Shown: positions 1 through 8,563 of the stretch, piece by piece
Numbering within the stretch: position 1 is the first letter of the stretch
How the letters are laid out: every line of letters begins with the position of its first letter
NCBI RefSeq assembly: GCF_029626225.1
Contig: NZ_JARUBP010000001.1
Location: 4,836,001-4,900,000, forward strand
Length of the DNA stretch: 64,000 nucleotides
Direction: 5' to 3'
Origin: Asanoa sp. WMMD1127
GTDB lineage: Bacteria > Actinomycetota > Actinomycetes > Mycobacteriales > Micromonosporaceae
Notes under the pieces: generated by a model
Seen by the model: the letters and a program-made list of their open reading frames with translations, nothing else
Told to the model about the DNA's origin: nothing
Databases searched by the model: none
Translations under genes and position numbers: made by a program

Positions 1-1436
1 ACGGCGACGTGGCCGACTTCGTCGTGGCGGCGGTCAGCGACGACGGCGCGGACCTGCACCGCCGCGGTTCGAGCCGGGTCGGCCAGCCGTTGAGCCAGCT
101 CTACCCGAGCATGGTCGACGGGCCGCTGTGGGACCTCTACCGGCGCGTCCTTTCCACCGGCAGACCGATGGACGGCGTGGACTTCCGCTACGCGGAGCGG
201 CGGGCCGGTGTCGTCGCCGACGCGGCGTTCGAGGTCAGCGTCTATCGCGTGCTGGGCGGGCTGCTGGTCCGGTGGCAGCGGGTCGACGAGGCCCGGCAGC
301 GGCTCGAGCGCACGGAGCTGCTGGGGCGGCTCGGCTGGGCCGAGTACGACCTGGCCACCGGGCGCAGCGACTGGTCACCGGGCATGTTCCGGATCTTCGA
401 GCGCGACCCGTCGGCCGGTCCGCTGTCGCGGGCGGAGCAGGGCGCCGCGATGCTGGCGGAGGACCGCGGCGTCGCCGAGACCGCCTGGCAGACGCTCGAC
501 AGCGGCACGGCGTCCGACGTGACGGTCCGGTTCCGGGTCGGCGCCGCGATCAAGCACCTGCGGATCCTCTCCGACGTCGTCCGCGACGGCGAGGGGACGC
601 CGCTGAAGATCAACGCGGTCGTGCAGGACGTCACCGCCCGCGAGAACACCCGCTCGGCGATCGAGCTGCTGACCGACCAGCTGCGCCGGCGCGAGACGAC
701 CGCCGTGGCCGAGCACCGACTCGCCGCCCAGTTGCAGAACCTCATCCAACCGGTGCCACGCCAGCCGTTGCGGATCGGCAATTTGCGGGCGATGGTGACC
801 TACCTGCCGGCGGAGAGCGCGATGAACGTCGGCGGCGACTGGTACCACGCCGCCGCGCTCGCCGACGGTCCCGTGGTGCTCGCCGTCGGCGACGTCGCCG
901 GCCACGGCCTGCAGGCGGCCAACGGCATGGCCCACCTGCGGTTCTCGTTGATCGCCTGGCTCTCGATCGGGATCCACGATCCGGGCAGGCTGCTCGGCCA
1001 CCTCAACCGGCTCTGCGCCCAACTCAAGATCACCGCCACGGCGCTGGTCGCGGTGTACGACCCCGCGGGCTCGACCCTGACCTGGTCGCGGGCCGGGCAC
1101 ATGCCGCCGATGCTCGGCCGGGCCGGCACGGCGCACGACCTCGGTGGGCCGGCCCAGCTCCTCCTGGGCGCCGAGGACACCACGCTCTATTCGAGCGCCT
1201 CGGTGCCGCTGCGGGCCGACGACCTGGTGCTGCTCTACACCGACGGGCTGGTCGAACGGCGCGACGGTGGCACGGCCGGCCGGGTCGAGGAGCTGCGGCA
1301 GGCGCTGTCGGACGTGTCCGGTCGCGCCGAGGCCACGCGGCTCGACGGGCTGCGCGAGGTGCTCCAGGTCGCGAGCCCCGACGACGACACCTGCGCGCTC
1401 ACGGTGGAGATCCTCCCGCCCGACGTCACAGGGTGA
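1..1436 (+). CDS. PAS-domain PP2C phosphatase (RsbU/SpoIIE type), partial
   Basis: The frame is open to the left edge, so the true start lies outside the window; at least 475 residues are present. Residues about 20-215 look like PAS/PAC sensor sequence, followed by a short E/R-rich linker. Residues about 235-470 are a PP2C/SpoIIE serine phosphatase, with the metal-binding acidic positions in MNVGGDWY, AVGDVAGHG and LLYTDGL. Enzymes of this family dephosphorylate a STAS anti-sigma antagonist and thereby free an alternative sigma factor. The two genes on the opposite strand encode the matching kinase and STAS partners, and the stop codons overlap by 11 bases. The fold is clear; the partnership is inferred from position, and the sensed signal is unknown. 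Confidence 0.9.
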   Translation, partial: GDVADFVVAAVSDDGADLHRRGSSRVGQPLSQLYPSMVDGPLWDLYRRVLSTGRPMDGVDFRYAERRAGVVADAAFEVSVYRVLGGLLVRWQRVDEARQRLERTELLGRLGWAEYDLATGRSDWSPGMFRIFERDPSAGPLSRAEQGAAMLAEDRGVAETAWQTLDSGTASDVTVRFRVGAAIKHLRILSDVVRDGEGTPLKINAVVQDVTARENTRSAIELLTDQLRRRETTAVAEHRLAAQLQNLIQPVPRQPLRIGNLRAMVTYLPAESAMNVGGDWYHAAALADGPVVLAVGDVAGHGLQAANGMAHLRFSLIAWLSIGIHDPGRLLGHLNRLCAQLKITATALVAVYDPAGSTLTWSRAGHMPPMLGRAGTAHDLGGPAQLLLGAEDTTLYSSASVPLRADDLVLLYTDGLVERRDGGTAGRVEELRQALSDVSGRAEATRLDGLREVLQVASPDDDTCALTVEILPPDVTG

Positions 1437-1821
1437 GGCCGAGCCGCACCACGGTCCCGTGCGCCCCGGTCGTCGACGACACGTCGTCGCACACCCGCTC
1501 CACGATCGCCAGCCCGCGCCCCCGAACGGCGTCGGCCGGCGGCATCGCGCGGCCGAAGTCCCGCGCCGGGCCCTGGTCGAGGACCTCGCACACGAGCTGC
1601 CCGTCGCGCGCCCACACCGTGACCCGGCCGCCACCGGTGCCGTGCTGCAACGTGTTGGTCGCGAGCTCGCTGACCGCCAGCACCAGGAGATCCGCCCGGT
1701 CCGGCGCGAGCCCGTGCGCCTCCGCCCGGGTCCGTACGAACGCCCGCACCGCCGCCAGATCGCCGGCCTCGGAATAGTCGACCTCGGCGGTGTGCCCGCC
1801 GGGCCGGCGCACGTCAGACAT
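1426..1821 (-). CDS. ATP-binding anti-sigma factor kinase (RsbW-like HATPase)
   Basis: A 131-residue protein with the GHKL ATPase fold used by RsbW/SpoIIAB. The N-box is seen as SELATNTLQH near residues 52-61 and the ATP-lid region as GRGLAIVERV near 101-110. Family members bind a sigma factor or phosphorylate a STAS antagonist. Its start overlaps the end of the upstream STAS gene by 8 bases, so the two are very probably translationally coupled, and its stop runs into the 3' end of the convergent PP2C phosphatase. The three together make a partner-switching module; no sigma gene of the SigB/SigF type lies nearby, so the target is not known. Confidence 0.9.
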   Translation of the reverse strand: MSDVRRPGGHTAEVDYSEAGDLAAVRAFVRTRAEAHGLAPDRADLLVLAVSELATNTLQHGTGGGRVTVWARDGQLVCEVLDQGPARDFGRAMPPADAVRGRGLAIVERVCDDVSSTTGAHGTVVRLGLTL

Positions 1822-2149
1822 CCTCCACCCCGACGCGGCCGTCGAGCGGCGGCCGCAGCAGGTCGGCGAGCCCCGTCAGCGCCAGCACGCGGGCCACCTC
1901 GCCCGCCGCGTTGACGACATAGAGTCGGCGCCCTTTGTCACGGGCGGCGTGATGCCCGACCACCAGGCCGTGTACGCCGCTGGAGTCCATGAACCGCAGG
2001 TCGGCCAGGTCGACGACCACGACGGCGGCCTGGTCGACGGCGCCCACGAGCACCGACGTGAACTGGTCACGAACGGTCAGGTCGCACTCGCCGGAGACCG
2101 CCACGACCGTCCGGCCGGGTTCGGCGAACGTCCGCGTCTCGAACTGCAT
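1814..2149 (-). CDS. STAS-domain anti-sigma factor antagonist
   Basis: A 111-residue single STAS domain. The phosphorylatable serine is in the motif DLRFMDSSGVHGL (residues about 49-61), as in RsbV/SpoIIAA. In this family the unphosphorylated form sequesters the HATPase anti-sigma kinase. ATG is preceded by a good Shine-Dalgarno GGAGGG. It is the first gene of a two-gene operon with the kinase, and the phosphatase that would reactivate it is encoded convergently just downstream. Confidence 0.92.
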   Translation of the reverse strand: MQFETRTFAEPGRTVVAVSGECDLTVRDQFTSVLVGAVDQAAVVVVDLADLRFMDSSGVHGLVVGHHAARDKGRRLYVVNAAGEVARVLALTGLADLLRPPLDGRVGVEDV

Positions 2150-2216
2150 CGCCCTCCGTTCGCGCGCCGCCGGGCAGCGGTCGTCATCATCGCATCCAAG
2201 CCGCCCGAACTGTAGA

Positions 2217-3536
2217 TCACCGCTCGACTGCCACCCGGACAGCGTCGTCGTCGCCCACCTCGGCCGGGCCGGCGGCTGCGGTGCGCCCGTCCTGCTCGGC
2301 GGTGATCACCTTGCGCAGCGAGGCCGCCAGCACCGCCGCCGTCAGACAGCCGGCCACCGTGAGGGCCAGCCAGATCGAGCTGTGGCCGCCGCCGATCAGC
2401 GGCGCCGCGGTGATCGGGCCGACGATGCCGCTGGCGCCCCAGACCATCGAGCCGAGCGCATTGAACCGGCCGCGTAGCTCGTCGTTGGCCAGCGCGTTGA
2501 GCAGGGTCGGGTTGATCGGCGACAGCAGCGTCTCGCCGACCGCGAACACCGCGGCGCAGGCGATCACCGCCACGGCCGACGCGGCCGCGTGCCGGCCGTC
2601 GATCGCGCCGGCCACGCCGAGGATCAGCCACGACGCGGCCATGATGACGCCGACCACGGACAGCAGGATCGTGCGGCTGCGGCCCTGGATCACCCGCACG
2701 ACGAACAACTGGGCCAGCACGATGACGAGCGTGTTGGCGGTGAACGCGTAGGCCACCGTTTGTGGGCCGACCTGCGCCACGTCGATCGCGAAAGCGGTGA
2801 AGCCGACCTCGATCTGGGCGTAGCCGCTGATCGTGAGCACGATGCTGAAGGCCAGCAGCCGGCGAAAACCACGGTGGGCGAACACCTCGCGGTAGCCGGG
2901 CTGGCGTAGTCGCGTCGCCTGGTCGTCGGTCGTGGCCGGGGCGAGCCGCCGCCCGACGCCGGGCATCGTCAGGAGGTTGACGAACGGCACCAGGTAGAGC
3001 GCCGCGTCGATCAGGTAGATGACCTGGAACGTGCCGGGCCGGTCGAGGTCGACGATCGCGCCCGCGATCACCGTGCCGGTGCCGATGCCGAGGTTGAGCA
3101 GCGCGAAGTTGAGGCCGAACGTCTTCTGCCGTTCGAGGCCGTCGGTCACCGACGACAGGATCGTCGTGTTGGCCGCCCAGATCACGCCGCCGCCGGCGCC
3201 GATCAGCGTGACGGACAGGAGCGCCTGCCAGTGCGTGTGGGCGAAGCCGACGCTGCCCACGCCGACGGCCTCGACGAGCAGCATCGGCAGGACGATCCGG
3301 CGTGCGCCGAACCGGTCGACCGCCCAGCCGCCCACCGGCCCGATCACCAGCGCGCACACGGCCATCCAGGCGATGATCAGGCCCGCCGTGCTGGCCGGCA
3401 CGTCCCTGACCTTCGTCAGGTAGATGAACATGAACGGCAACGTCAGGCCGCGTCCGGTGGCCGAGAACAGGGTCGCCGCCAGCAGCCGGCGCGCCTCGGG
3501 CCGACGGGGAAGAGCATCACCGAACATGGGGCCCAT
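2217..3536 (-). CDS. MFS transporter
   Basis: A major facilitator protein of about 440 residues with roughly twelve hydrophobic segments and the MFS loop 2-3 signature as GGWAVDRFGARR. The sequence continues open to an ATG at 3569, but that would intrude on the divergent promoter; ATG at 3536 has GGA seven bases upstream and ATG at 3527 has AGGA eight bases upstream, so either of these is the better start. Substrate is not predictable: no resistance or sugar genes lie beside it. It is divergent from the DUF2255 gene and separated from the STAS gene by 67 bases. Confidence 0.88.
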   Translation of the reverse strand: MGPMFGDALPRRPEARRLLAATLFSATGRGLTLPFMFIYLTKVRDVPASTAGLIIAWMAVCALVIGPVGGWAVDRFGARRIVLPMLLVEAVGVGSVGFAHTHWQALLSVTLIGAGGGVIWAANTTILSSVTDGLERQKTFGLNFALLNLGIGTGTVIAGAIVDLDRPGTFQVIYLIDAALYLVPFVNLLTMPGVGRRLAPATTDDQATRLRQPGYREVFAHRGFRRLLAFSIVLTISGYAQIEVGFTAFAIDVAQVGPQTVAYAFTANTLVIVLAQLFVVRVIQGRSRTILLSVVGVIMAASWLILGVAGAIDGRHAAASAVAVIACAAVFAVGETLLSPINPTLLNALANDELRGRFNALGSMVWGASGIVGPITAAPLIGGGHSSIWLALTVAGCLTAAVLAASLRKVITAEQDGRTAAAGPAEVGDDDAVRVAVER

Positions 3537-3596
3537 CCTGACGTCCGGGTACGACAATCCGCCTCGCATTTACCGGCGGCGGGTAGCGTCTGGATC

Positions 3597-3971
3597 ATGA
3601 CTGCCGGTTGGTCCGCCGACGACCTGCGCCTGATCGACGCGAGCGCCGAGTTGCGGATCGCCGTGCGCGGCGTCGACGGCAGCCTGCGGCGGGCGGTCCC
3701 GATCTGGGTCGTGACGACCGGGGGACGGGTGTACGTGCGGAGCTGGCACCGCCGCGACACCGGCTGGTTCGGTCGGGCGGTGCGGTCCGGCCGGGCCCGG
3801 ATCAGCGTGCCGGGTCTGGCGGCCGACGTCACGGTGACGGACCTCGGCGACACGTCGGCCGACGTGACGGCGGCCGTCGACGCCGCCTACCGCACCAAGT
3901 ACGGCGGCGGCGCCGACTCCATGGTCACCCCCACGGCCGCGACGACCACCCTCCGCCTCGACCGCGCCTAG
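3597..3971 (+). CDS. DUF2255 family protein
   Basis: A 124-residue protein matching the DUF2255 pattern (small beta-rich proteins related to flavin-binding split barrels, function unknown): a WVVTTGGRVYVRS strand-turn-strand near residue 40 and an AAYRTKYG segment near residue 100. A TAGCGT box sits seven bases before the ATG, a leaderless promoter arrangement, which decides this start even though the frame is open further upstream. Divergent from the MFS gene. The stop codon is immediately followed by the stop of the convergent fragment at 3972. Confidence 0.8.
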   Translation: MTAGWSADDLRLIDASAELRIAVRGVDGSLRRAVPIWVVTTGGRVYVRSWHRRDTGWFGRAVRSGRARISVPGLAADVTVTDLGDTSADVTAAVDAAYRTKYGGGADSMVTPTAATTTLRLDRA

Positions 3972-4226
3972 CTAGACGTACCAGACGCGCGGGCTGGTGT
4001 AGAGGCCGTGCGGACTTCTGCTCTGCGTGTAGACCTGCACCTTCCCGACCGCCGACCCCTGGCTCGGCAGGCCCTTGCTGGTGATCGAGCAGTAGTGGCG
4101 CCCGCTGCTGCCGACGTGGCGCTGGATAGATCGGTGACAGGTCTTCGGCGGTGGTGTCGAAAGGCGGTGGGCGGCTCCGACGTAGCCGTGACCGCACAGA
4201 GGGAGGCAGGCAATGGGCAAGATCAT
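3972..4226 (-). pseudogene. orphan 3' coding fragment, product unknown
   Basis: From about 4130 down to the TAG at 3972 the minus strand has strong coding character: nearly every third base is G or C, giving about 50 residues that end in GLYTSPRVWYV and contain a single Cys in the segment HYCSITSK. Upstream of about 4130 the frame loses this bias and no convincing start or signal peptide remains (nominal ATG at 4226). It reads like the C-terminus of a small secreted protein whose 5' part has been lost; family not recognised. A very short real gene cannot be excluded. Confidence 0.4.
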
Positions 4227-4773
4227 CTACTGGGTGCACACGTCGGTGGACGGGTTCGTCGACGGGCCAAACGGGGAGTTCGACTGGCCGACGATGGGGC
4301 CGGAGCTGTCCGCGTACTCCGACGGTTTGGATCGTCGGGTCGACACGCTGCTGTTCGGGCGGCCGGTCTGGGAGATGATGGTCGGCTTCTGGCCCAATGC
4401 CGAGTCGATGTCGGACGACCCGCACGTCACCGCGTTCGCGCCGTTCTGGCGGGCGACGCCGAAGATCGTCTTCTCCCGCAGCTACGAGGGCGACGAGTGG
4501 ACCAGCCGGGTGATCAGCGGCGACCTGGCCACGGAGGTGGCGGCGCTCAAGGCCCGACCCGGCCGCGACCTGCTGCTCACCGGCGGCACCGCGCTGGCGG
4601 CCGCGCTGACCGAGCGCAGGCTGATCGACGAGTACCACGTGGCCGTGCATCCGGTGGTGCTCGGCGGCGGCCGGCCGCTGTTCGGCGCGCCCGAGCAGCG
4701 CAGGAACCTCCGGCTGGTGGAGACGCAGACTGTGGACGGCCAGGTCGTGGTGTCGCACTACCAGCTCGGCTGA
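4213..4773 (+). CDS. dihydrofolate reductase family protein (RibD C-terminal-like)
   Basis: A 186-residue protein of the DHFR/RibD-C superfamily: N-terminal MGKIIYWVHTSVDGFVDGP, mid-protein TLLFGRPVWEMM, and C-terminal DLLLTGGTALAAAL followed by IDEYHVAVHPVVLGGGRPLF, the family's NADPH-binding and core signature. These small reductases are common in actinomycetes and usually have unknown substrates; none is a housekeeping DHFR. A GGAGGCAGGCA stretch just before the ATG supplies the ribosome binding site. Single gene. Confidence 0.9.
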   Translation: MGKIIYWVHTSVDGFVDGPNGEFDWPTMGPELSAYSDGLDRRVDTLLFGRPVWEMMVGFWPNAESMSDDPHVTAFAPFWRATPKIVFSRSYEGDEWTSRVISGDLATEVAALKARPGRDLLLTGGTALAAALTERRLIDEYHVAVHPVVLGGGRPLFGAPEQRRNLRLVETQTVDGQVVVSHYQLG

Positions 4774-4779
4774 GCGTCG

Positions 4780-5580
4780 TCAGCCGAAGTGGAGGCGCAC
4801 GGTGTCGGGGTCGATCGTCGCCGTCCCGCCGCTCGTGCGCACCTCCAGGACGCACCCGTCCGGCTCGCCGCGGTCGCTCGGCCACCACACGCCCCAGATG
4901 CCGCCGCGCAGGGAGGCGGTGACCCGGAGGCCGTTGGCGAGGACGAGGTCGACGCCGGTCACGTCCGGTCCGCTCAGGCCGTACAGCTGGAAGACCTCGA
5001 GGCTGTCGACCCCGGGCTCCCGAGGTGGGTTCGCCAGGCTCGCGCCCAGCACGAGCACGTCGGCGGCGCCGGGTCGGGTGAACGGTTTGTCGTAGACGGT
5101 GGCCGCCGCCGCGCTGAGACCGCCGCGCGCCTTGATCCCGGAGAGGGCGATCAGCGGGTCCCGGGCGGTGCCGCGGCCGAGCGACACGTCGACGCAGTAG
5201 GTGAGGTCGCCGCGCCGGTCGACGAGCACCTGGCGGCGGTCCGCCTCCGCCCGGCGGGCCGGCACGCCCTCGATCGCCACGCCGCCCACGCCGAGGTCGG
5301 TGCACTGCGACGCCCACTCCTCGATGTCGTCCGACGAGCTTTCCGGCGGTGGGGCGGCCTGCGGCACGGCGGTCCAGCCGGCGTAGCTCGGCGGCGGATC
5401 CTGGGCATCGGCGAGGACGACGGACCCGGCGACGACGACCGCCGCCGCGGCGACCGTGGCCAGTCCGGCCCGCCGGTTCCGCTGCCACGCCGACACGGGT
5501 GGGGCCGATGCGGTGGTCACCAGCAGCTGCCGGATGTCGGCCTGGCGCACGGGGTCCATCCCGGACCGCAACGACGTCAT
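4780..5580 (-). CDS. membrane-anchored protein coupled to ECF sigma factor
   Basis: A 266-residue protein: about 45 cytoplasmic residues, one transmembrane segment near residues 46-66 (AGLATVAAAAVVVAGSVVLA), and an extracellular region of about 200 residues with three Cys. The ATG overlaps the stop of the upstream ECF sigma gene (ATGA), the typical arrangement of a sigma factor and its anti-sigma or sensor partner. It lacks the zinc anti-sigma HxxxCxxC motif, so the anti-sigma role is inference from gene order and topology only. Confidence 0.75.
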   Translation of the reverse strand: MTSLRSGMDPVRQADIRQLLVTTASAPPVSAWQRNRRAGLATVAAAAVVVAGSVVLADAQDPPPSYAGWTAVPQAAPPPESSSDDIEEWASQCTDLGVGGVAIEGVPARRAEADRRQVLVDRRGDLTYCVDVSLGRGTARDPLIALSGIKARGGLSAAAATVYDKPFTRPGAADVLVLGASLANPPREPGVDSLEVFQLYGLSGPDVTGVDLVLANGLRVTASLRGGIWGVWWPSDRGEPDGCVLEVRTSGGTATIDPDTVRLHFG

Positions 5581-6176
5581 GGCGTCTCCTCTCGTGGTGC
5601 CGGGCTGATCAGGTTGGGGGTTCCGCCGGCGAGCGCGTCGAGCCGGGCCCGCGCCCGCGACAGCCGCGACCGCACGGTCCCGACGGGCACGCCGAGCGCG
5701 ACCGCGGCGGCCGCGTAGCTCAGGCCCTCCCAGACGCACAGCAGGAGCACGTCGCGGTCGGCGGGCGTAAGCCGTGCGATGGCGGCGCGGAGCTGCTCCA
5801 GCCGCCGCTCGTCGTCGAGGCGGGCGGCCACGTCGTCGGCGTGGTCCGGCACGGCCGGCGCCGCGGGCAGTCGGGACAGCGCCCGCCGATGCCGCAGGGC
5901 GGTGCGCCAGCGGTGGTGGATGGTGTGGCGGGCGATGCCGTAGAGCCACGGCAGCGCGGCCCCGTCGACGAGCTCGACGTCGGCCCGCCGCCGCCAGGCC
6001 TCGAGGAACACGATCGAGACCAGGTCGTCGGCGGCGTCCAGGGAGCCGGTGCGGCGGGCGCAGAAGGCGCGTACCGCCGCGCAGTGCCGGTCGAAGAGCA
6101 CGCCGAAGCACTCGGCCTCGCCCTGGACGGCCCGCCGCCACAGCTCGCCGTCGCTCGTCTCGCTCGTGTCCGCCAC
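5577..6176 (-). CDS. ECF RNA polymerase sigma factor (SigE-like)
   Basis: A 199-residue ECF sigma factor. Region 2 spans about residues 20-85 (AADDLVSIVFLEAWRRR), and region 4 about 125-180 (LTPADRDVLLLCVWEGLSYAAAAVALGVPVGTVRSRLSRARARL). The start is GTG with AGGAGG just upstream. It is co-translated with the downstream single-pass membrane protein. The signal that frees it is unknown. Confidence 0.93.
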   Translation of the reverse strand: MADTSETSDGELWRRAVQGEAECFGVLFDRHCAAVRAFCARRTGSLDAADDLVSIVFLEAWRRRADVELVDGAALPWLYGIARHTIHHRWRTALRHRRALSRLPAAPAVPDHADDVAARLDDERRLEQLRAAIARLTPADRDVLLLCVWEGLSYAAAAVALGVPVGTVRSRLSRARARLDALAGGTPNLISPAPREETP

Positions 6177-6213
6177 ACCCTCCTATGCCCGCAGCGGCGG
6201 TCGAGTTCCCTCG

Positions 6214-7161
6214 CTAGATCCGGGCCTGGCGGCGCAGGACGAGGGTCCCGCTGACGACCAGGGCCAGCGCGCCGACGACCAGGGTCCAGAAATATCGGCT
6301 GGGGGAGCTGTCCGGCTGGTCCCAGGCGCCCAGGGCGTGGAGCCCCAGCAGGGCCAGCATGATCGGGACCAGCAGCACCCCGGCGGCGATGGTCGCGCGG
6401 GCGTCGACGGCGACCCACAGCAGGAACCCGGCCATCACGACGGCGGTGGCGGCGGGTTGCAGGCCGATCGTCACGTCGTAGTCGGTCGGCAGCAGGACCA
6501 CCGCGACCGGGACGGCGAGCAGCCACGCCCCGGGGCGGCGGGCGCCGGACGCGGGCCAGCGCAGCAGTGGCATGAGCAGCAGCGCGGCCAGCGGCAACGG
6601 CCAGATCGTCGGCTCGGTCATCACGAAGGCGCGGGTGGACGCGAACTCCGGGTAATAGCGGGCGCCGGTGACGACGTCGATGCCGACGAGGCTCAGGTGC
6701 GTGACGATCAGTGTGGCGGCGAGCGCGGCCACGGTCGCCAGCAGCCCGAGCACGTAGCGGCCTCCGGCGACCAGGACGACCGCGGCGGCGGCCAGCACTG
6801 TCGCGAGTGGATGGATGAGGTCGCTGGGGTAGGCCACGGTGCGGTCGGCGACGATGGGCACGAGGATCCTGCCGGTCTCGGCGAGGCTGCCGGCCGCGGC
6901 GTAGGCCACCAGCATCAGCACCGCCAGCCGCAGCGCCCCGCGGAAGCCCCGGCCGTCGGCGGGCAGGTCGTGTGTCCCGGCGCGGGCCTGGAGCCCACGC
7001 AGGACGAGAGCGGTCGCCTCCCGGACCGTCGGGCGTCGCTGACCGTCGCCGGCGGCCTCCATCAGCGTGCCGATCATCTCGGCGCCGCGCTCGCGCCGGT
7101 AGCGCTTCGGATAGGCTCGCAGCAGCCGCCGGTAGCGCGCCTCCAACATGTCCGCGGTCAT
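6214..7161 (-). CDS. multi-pass membrane protein in PadR operon
   Basis: A 315-residue protein. The N-terminal 50 residues (LEARYRRLLRAYPKRYRRERGAEMIGTL) resemble the soluble segment found in many PadR-associated actinobacterial membrane proteins; the rest contains about seven hydrophobic helices. Its ATG overlaps the stop of the PadR gene by 4 bases, so the two form an operon and the membrane protein is probably a target or effector partner of the regulator. No catalytic motif is visible. Confidence 0.8.
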   Translation of the reverse strand: MTADMLEARYRRLLRAYPKRYRRERGAEMIGTLMEAAGDGQRRPTVREATALVLRGLQARAGTHDLPADGRGFRGALRLAVLMLVAYAAAGSLAETGRILVPIVADRTVAYPSDLIHPLATVLAAAAVVLVAGGRYVLGLLATVAALAATLIVTHLSLVGIDVVTGARYYPEFASTRAFVMTEPTIWPLPLAALLLMPLLRWPASGARRPGAWLLAVPVAVVLLPTDYDVTIGLQPAATAVVMAGFLLWVAVDARATIAAGVLLVPIMLALLGLHALGAWDQPDSSPSRYFWTLVVGALALVVSGTLVLRRQARI

Positions 7162-7490
7162 GCCGGCTTCACCGCCCGCAACCGCCGCGCCGGCCGCTCC
7201 GTCACGACGCGGGCCGCCTCGACCATCCGGTCGGCCTCGGCACGCAGCGCGGTCACCCCCGCGTCGGTGAGGTCGTAGTAGCGTCGCGCCCGCCCGTTGA
7301 CCACCTCTTCGTCGACCACGCCGACGAGTCCCTCGGTGCTGAGCCGGTCGAGCGCCGCGTAAAGAGTGCCGGCCGCCATCCGCACCCGACCGCCCGACAG
7401 CTCCTCGGCCCGCCTGATGATCGCGTAGCCATGCAGCGGACCGTCCATCAACGAAGCCAGCGCGTAGTAGCTCTGCTCGCGCATAGTCAT
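7158..7490 (-). CDS. PadR family transcriptional regulator
   Basis: A 110-residue PadR protein: winged helix with YYALASLMDGPLHGYAI at residues 7-23, GTLYAALDRLSTEGLV in the recognition-helix region, and ARRYYDLTDAGVTALRAE in the wing and dimer helix. PadR proteins repress neighbouring transporter or membrane genes until a ligand binds. A TACTCT box lies six bases before the ATG, consistent with a leaderless transcript. First gene of the operon with the membrane protein; divergent from the methyltransferase gene with only 68 bases between the starts. Confidence 0.92.
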   Translation of the reverse strand: MTMREQSYYALASLMDGPLHGYAIIRRAEELSGGRVRMAAGTLYAALDRLSTEGLVGVVDEEVVNGRARRYYDLTDAGVTALRAEADRMVEAARVVTERPARRLRAVKPA

Positions 7491-7558
7491 GTCAACAGAG
7501 TATGCAGCCAGGCTCCCTATGGCAACGGCCCCACGCCGTGCTCCTTAAGATCCAGATC

Positions 7559-8563
7559 ATGGCCAGCGTGTACGACAGCGAGCGGCTGGCGGCCGCCTAT
7601 GCGTTCGATCGGCCTCCGTTGCATCCGCGGATCCTAGGGTCCGCCGGGCTCGCCGGCGGCGCGCGGCGGGCGTTGGACGTCGGCTGCGGCGCCGGGCTGT
7701 CGACCGCTGCCCTGGCGCCGTACGCCCGTGACGTCGTCGGTGTCGAACCCGTGCCGGCGATGCTCACCCACGCCCGGACGGTCGCGCCGCACGCCCGGTT
7801 CGTCGTCGCCGCCGCCGAGTGCCTGCCGTTCGCGTCGGGCTCGTTCGACCTGGTCACCGCGGCCGGTTCCCTCAACTACGCCGACCTTCCCGTCGCGTTC
7901 GGTGAGGCCGGCCGGGTCCTCACCCCGGATGGGCGACTCGTCGTCTACGACTTCTTCGACGCCCGCCGCACCGGCACGGGCGACGCCCTCGCCAACTGGT
8001 TCGCCGCCTTCGAGGCCCGGTTCCCGTTCCCGCCGGGTTGGCGACCGCTGGACGTCCGCGAGCTGCCCCTGACCGACTGGGGCTGGCGGCTGGTCGGCCA
8101 CACGCGGGTCGAGGCCCGACTGCCGATGACGTACGACGCGTACCTGCGCTACACCTTCAGCGGGGTCAACGTCGACGACGCCATCGCCCGTGGCGTGTGC
8201 ACCGCGCGGGAAGCGCACGAATGGTGCCGCGACACACTCGAACCGGTGTTCGCGCGCGGGGCGTTGACCGTGCTCGTCCCCGGCTACGTGGCCAGTGCCG
8301 TTAAGCTGGGCGGCGACCCGTCACCGCGAACCATCTCGGGAGAGCTCATGTCCGCCGACGACGAAGCCGCCACGCCGGACGAGACCGCTACGCCCGAAGA
8401 GGGCGCCGAGGAGGAGACGCCGGTCTTCGCCAACCGGGCCGAGCGCCGCGCCAAGGGCAAGAGCAAGGGCAGCAACCCGCGCGGCCAGGGCTCGGGCGGG
8501 TTCGTCGGCAAGGGCGGCACGTTCCAGCCGCCCCGCAACTACGGCAACCGCCGCAGCGGCTGA
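7559..8563 (+). CDS. class I methyltransferase fused in frame to a small basic protein
   Basis: The 334-residue frame has two unlike parts. Residues 1 to about 255 are a SAM-dependent methyltransferase of the Methyltransf_11 type (ALDVGCGAGLSTAAL, then VVGVEPVPAMLTHAR and AGRVLTPDGRLVVYDFF). From residue 264 the sequence changes to an acidic stretch followed by NRAERRAKGKSKG and a Gly/Arg-rich tail, resembling a small free-standing actinobacterial protein. An ATG at 8348 with GGAG five bases upstream lies exactly at this junction, so the tail may also be made separately. Start 7559 is chosen because TAAGAT sits seven bases before it. Whether a real fusion or loss of a stop codon is unresolved. 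Confidence 0.82.
   Translation: MASVYDSERLAAAYAFDRPPLHPRILGSAGLAGGARRALDVGCGAGLSTAALAPYARDVVGVEPVPAMLTHARTVAPHARFVVAAAECLPFASGSFDLVTAAGSLNYADLPVAFGEAGRVLTPDGRLVVYDFFDARRTGTGDALANWFAAFEARFPFPPGWRPLDVRELPLTDWGWRLVGHTRVEARLPMTYDAYLRYTFSGVNVDDAIARGVCTAREAHEWCRDTLEPVFARGALTVLVPGYVASAVKLGGDPSPRTISGELMSADDEAATPDETATPEEGAEEETPVFANRAERRAKGKSKGSNPRGQGSGGFVGKGGTFQPPRNYGNRRSG

Noticed and set aside
375-1634. Long open frame on the minus strand opposite the PP2C phosphatase
   Set aside because: Low-complexity Arg/Gly/His composition of an antisense shadow; the plus-strand frame has clear domains.
6049-7278. 409-codon plus-strand frame across the sigma and PadR-linked genes
   Set aside because: Composition is the repetitive G/Q/R/D type of antisense GC-rich DNA, and it covers three well-supported minus-strand genes.
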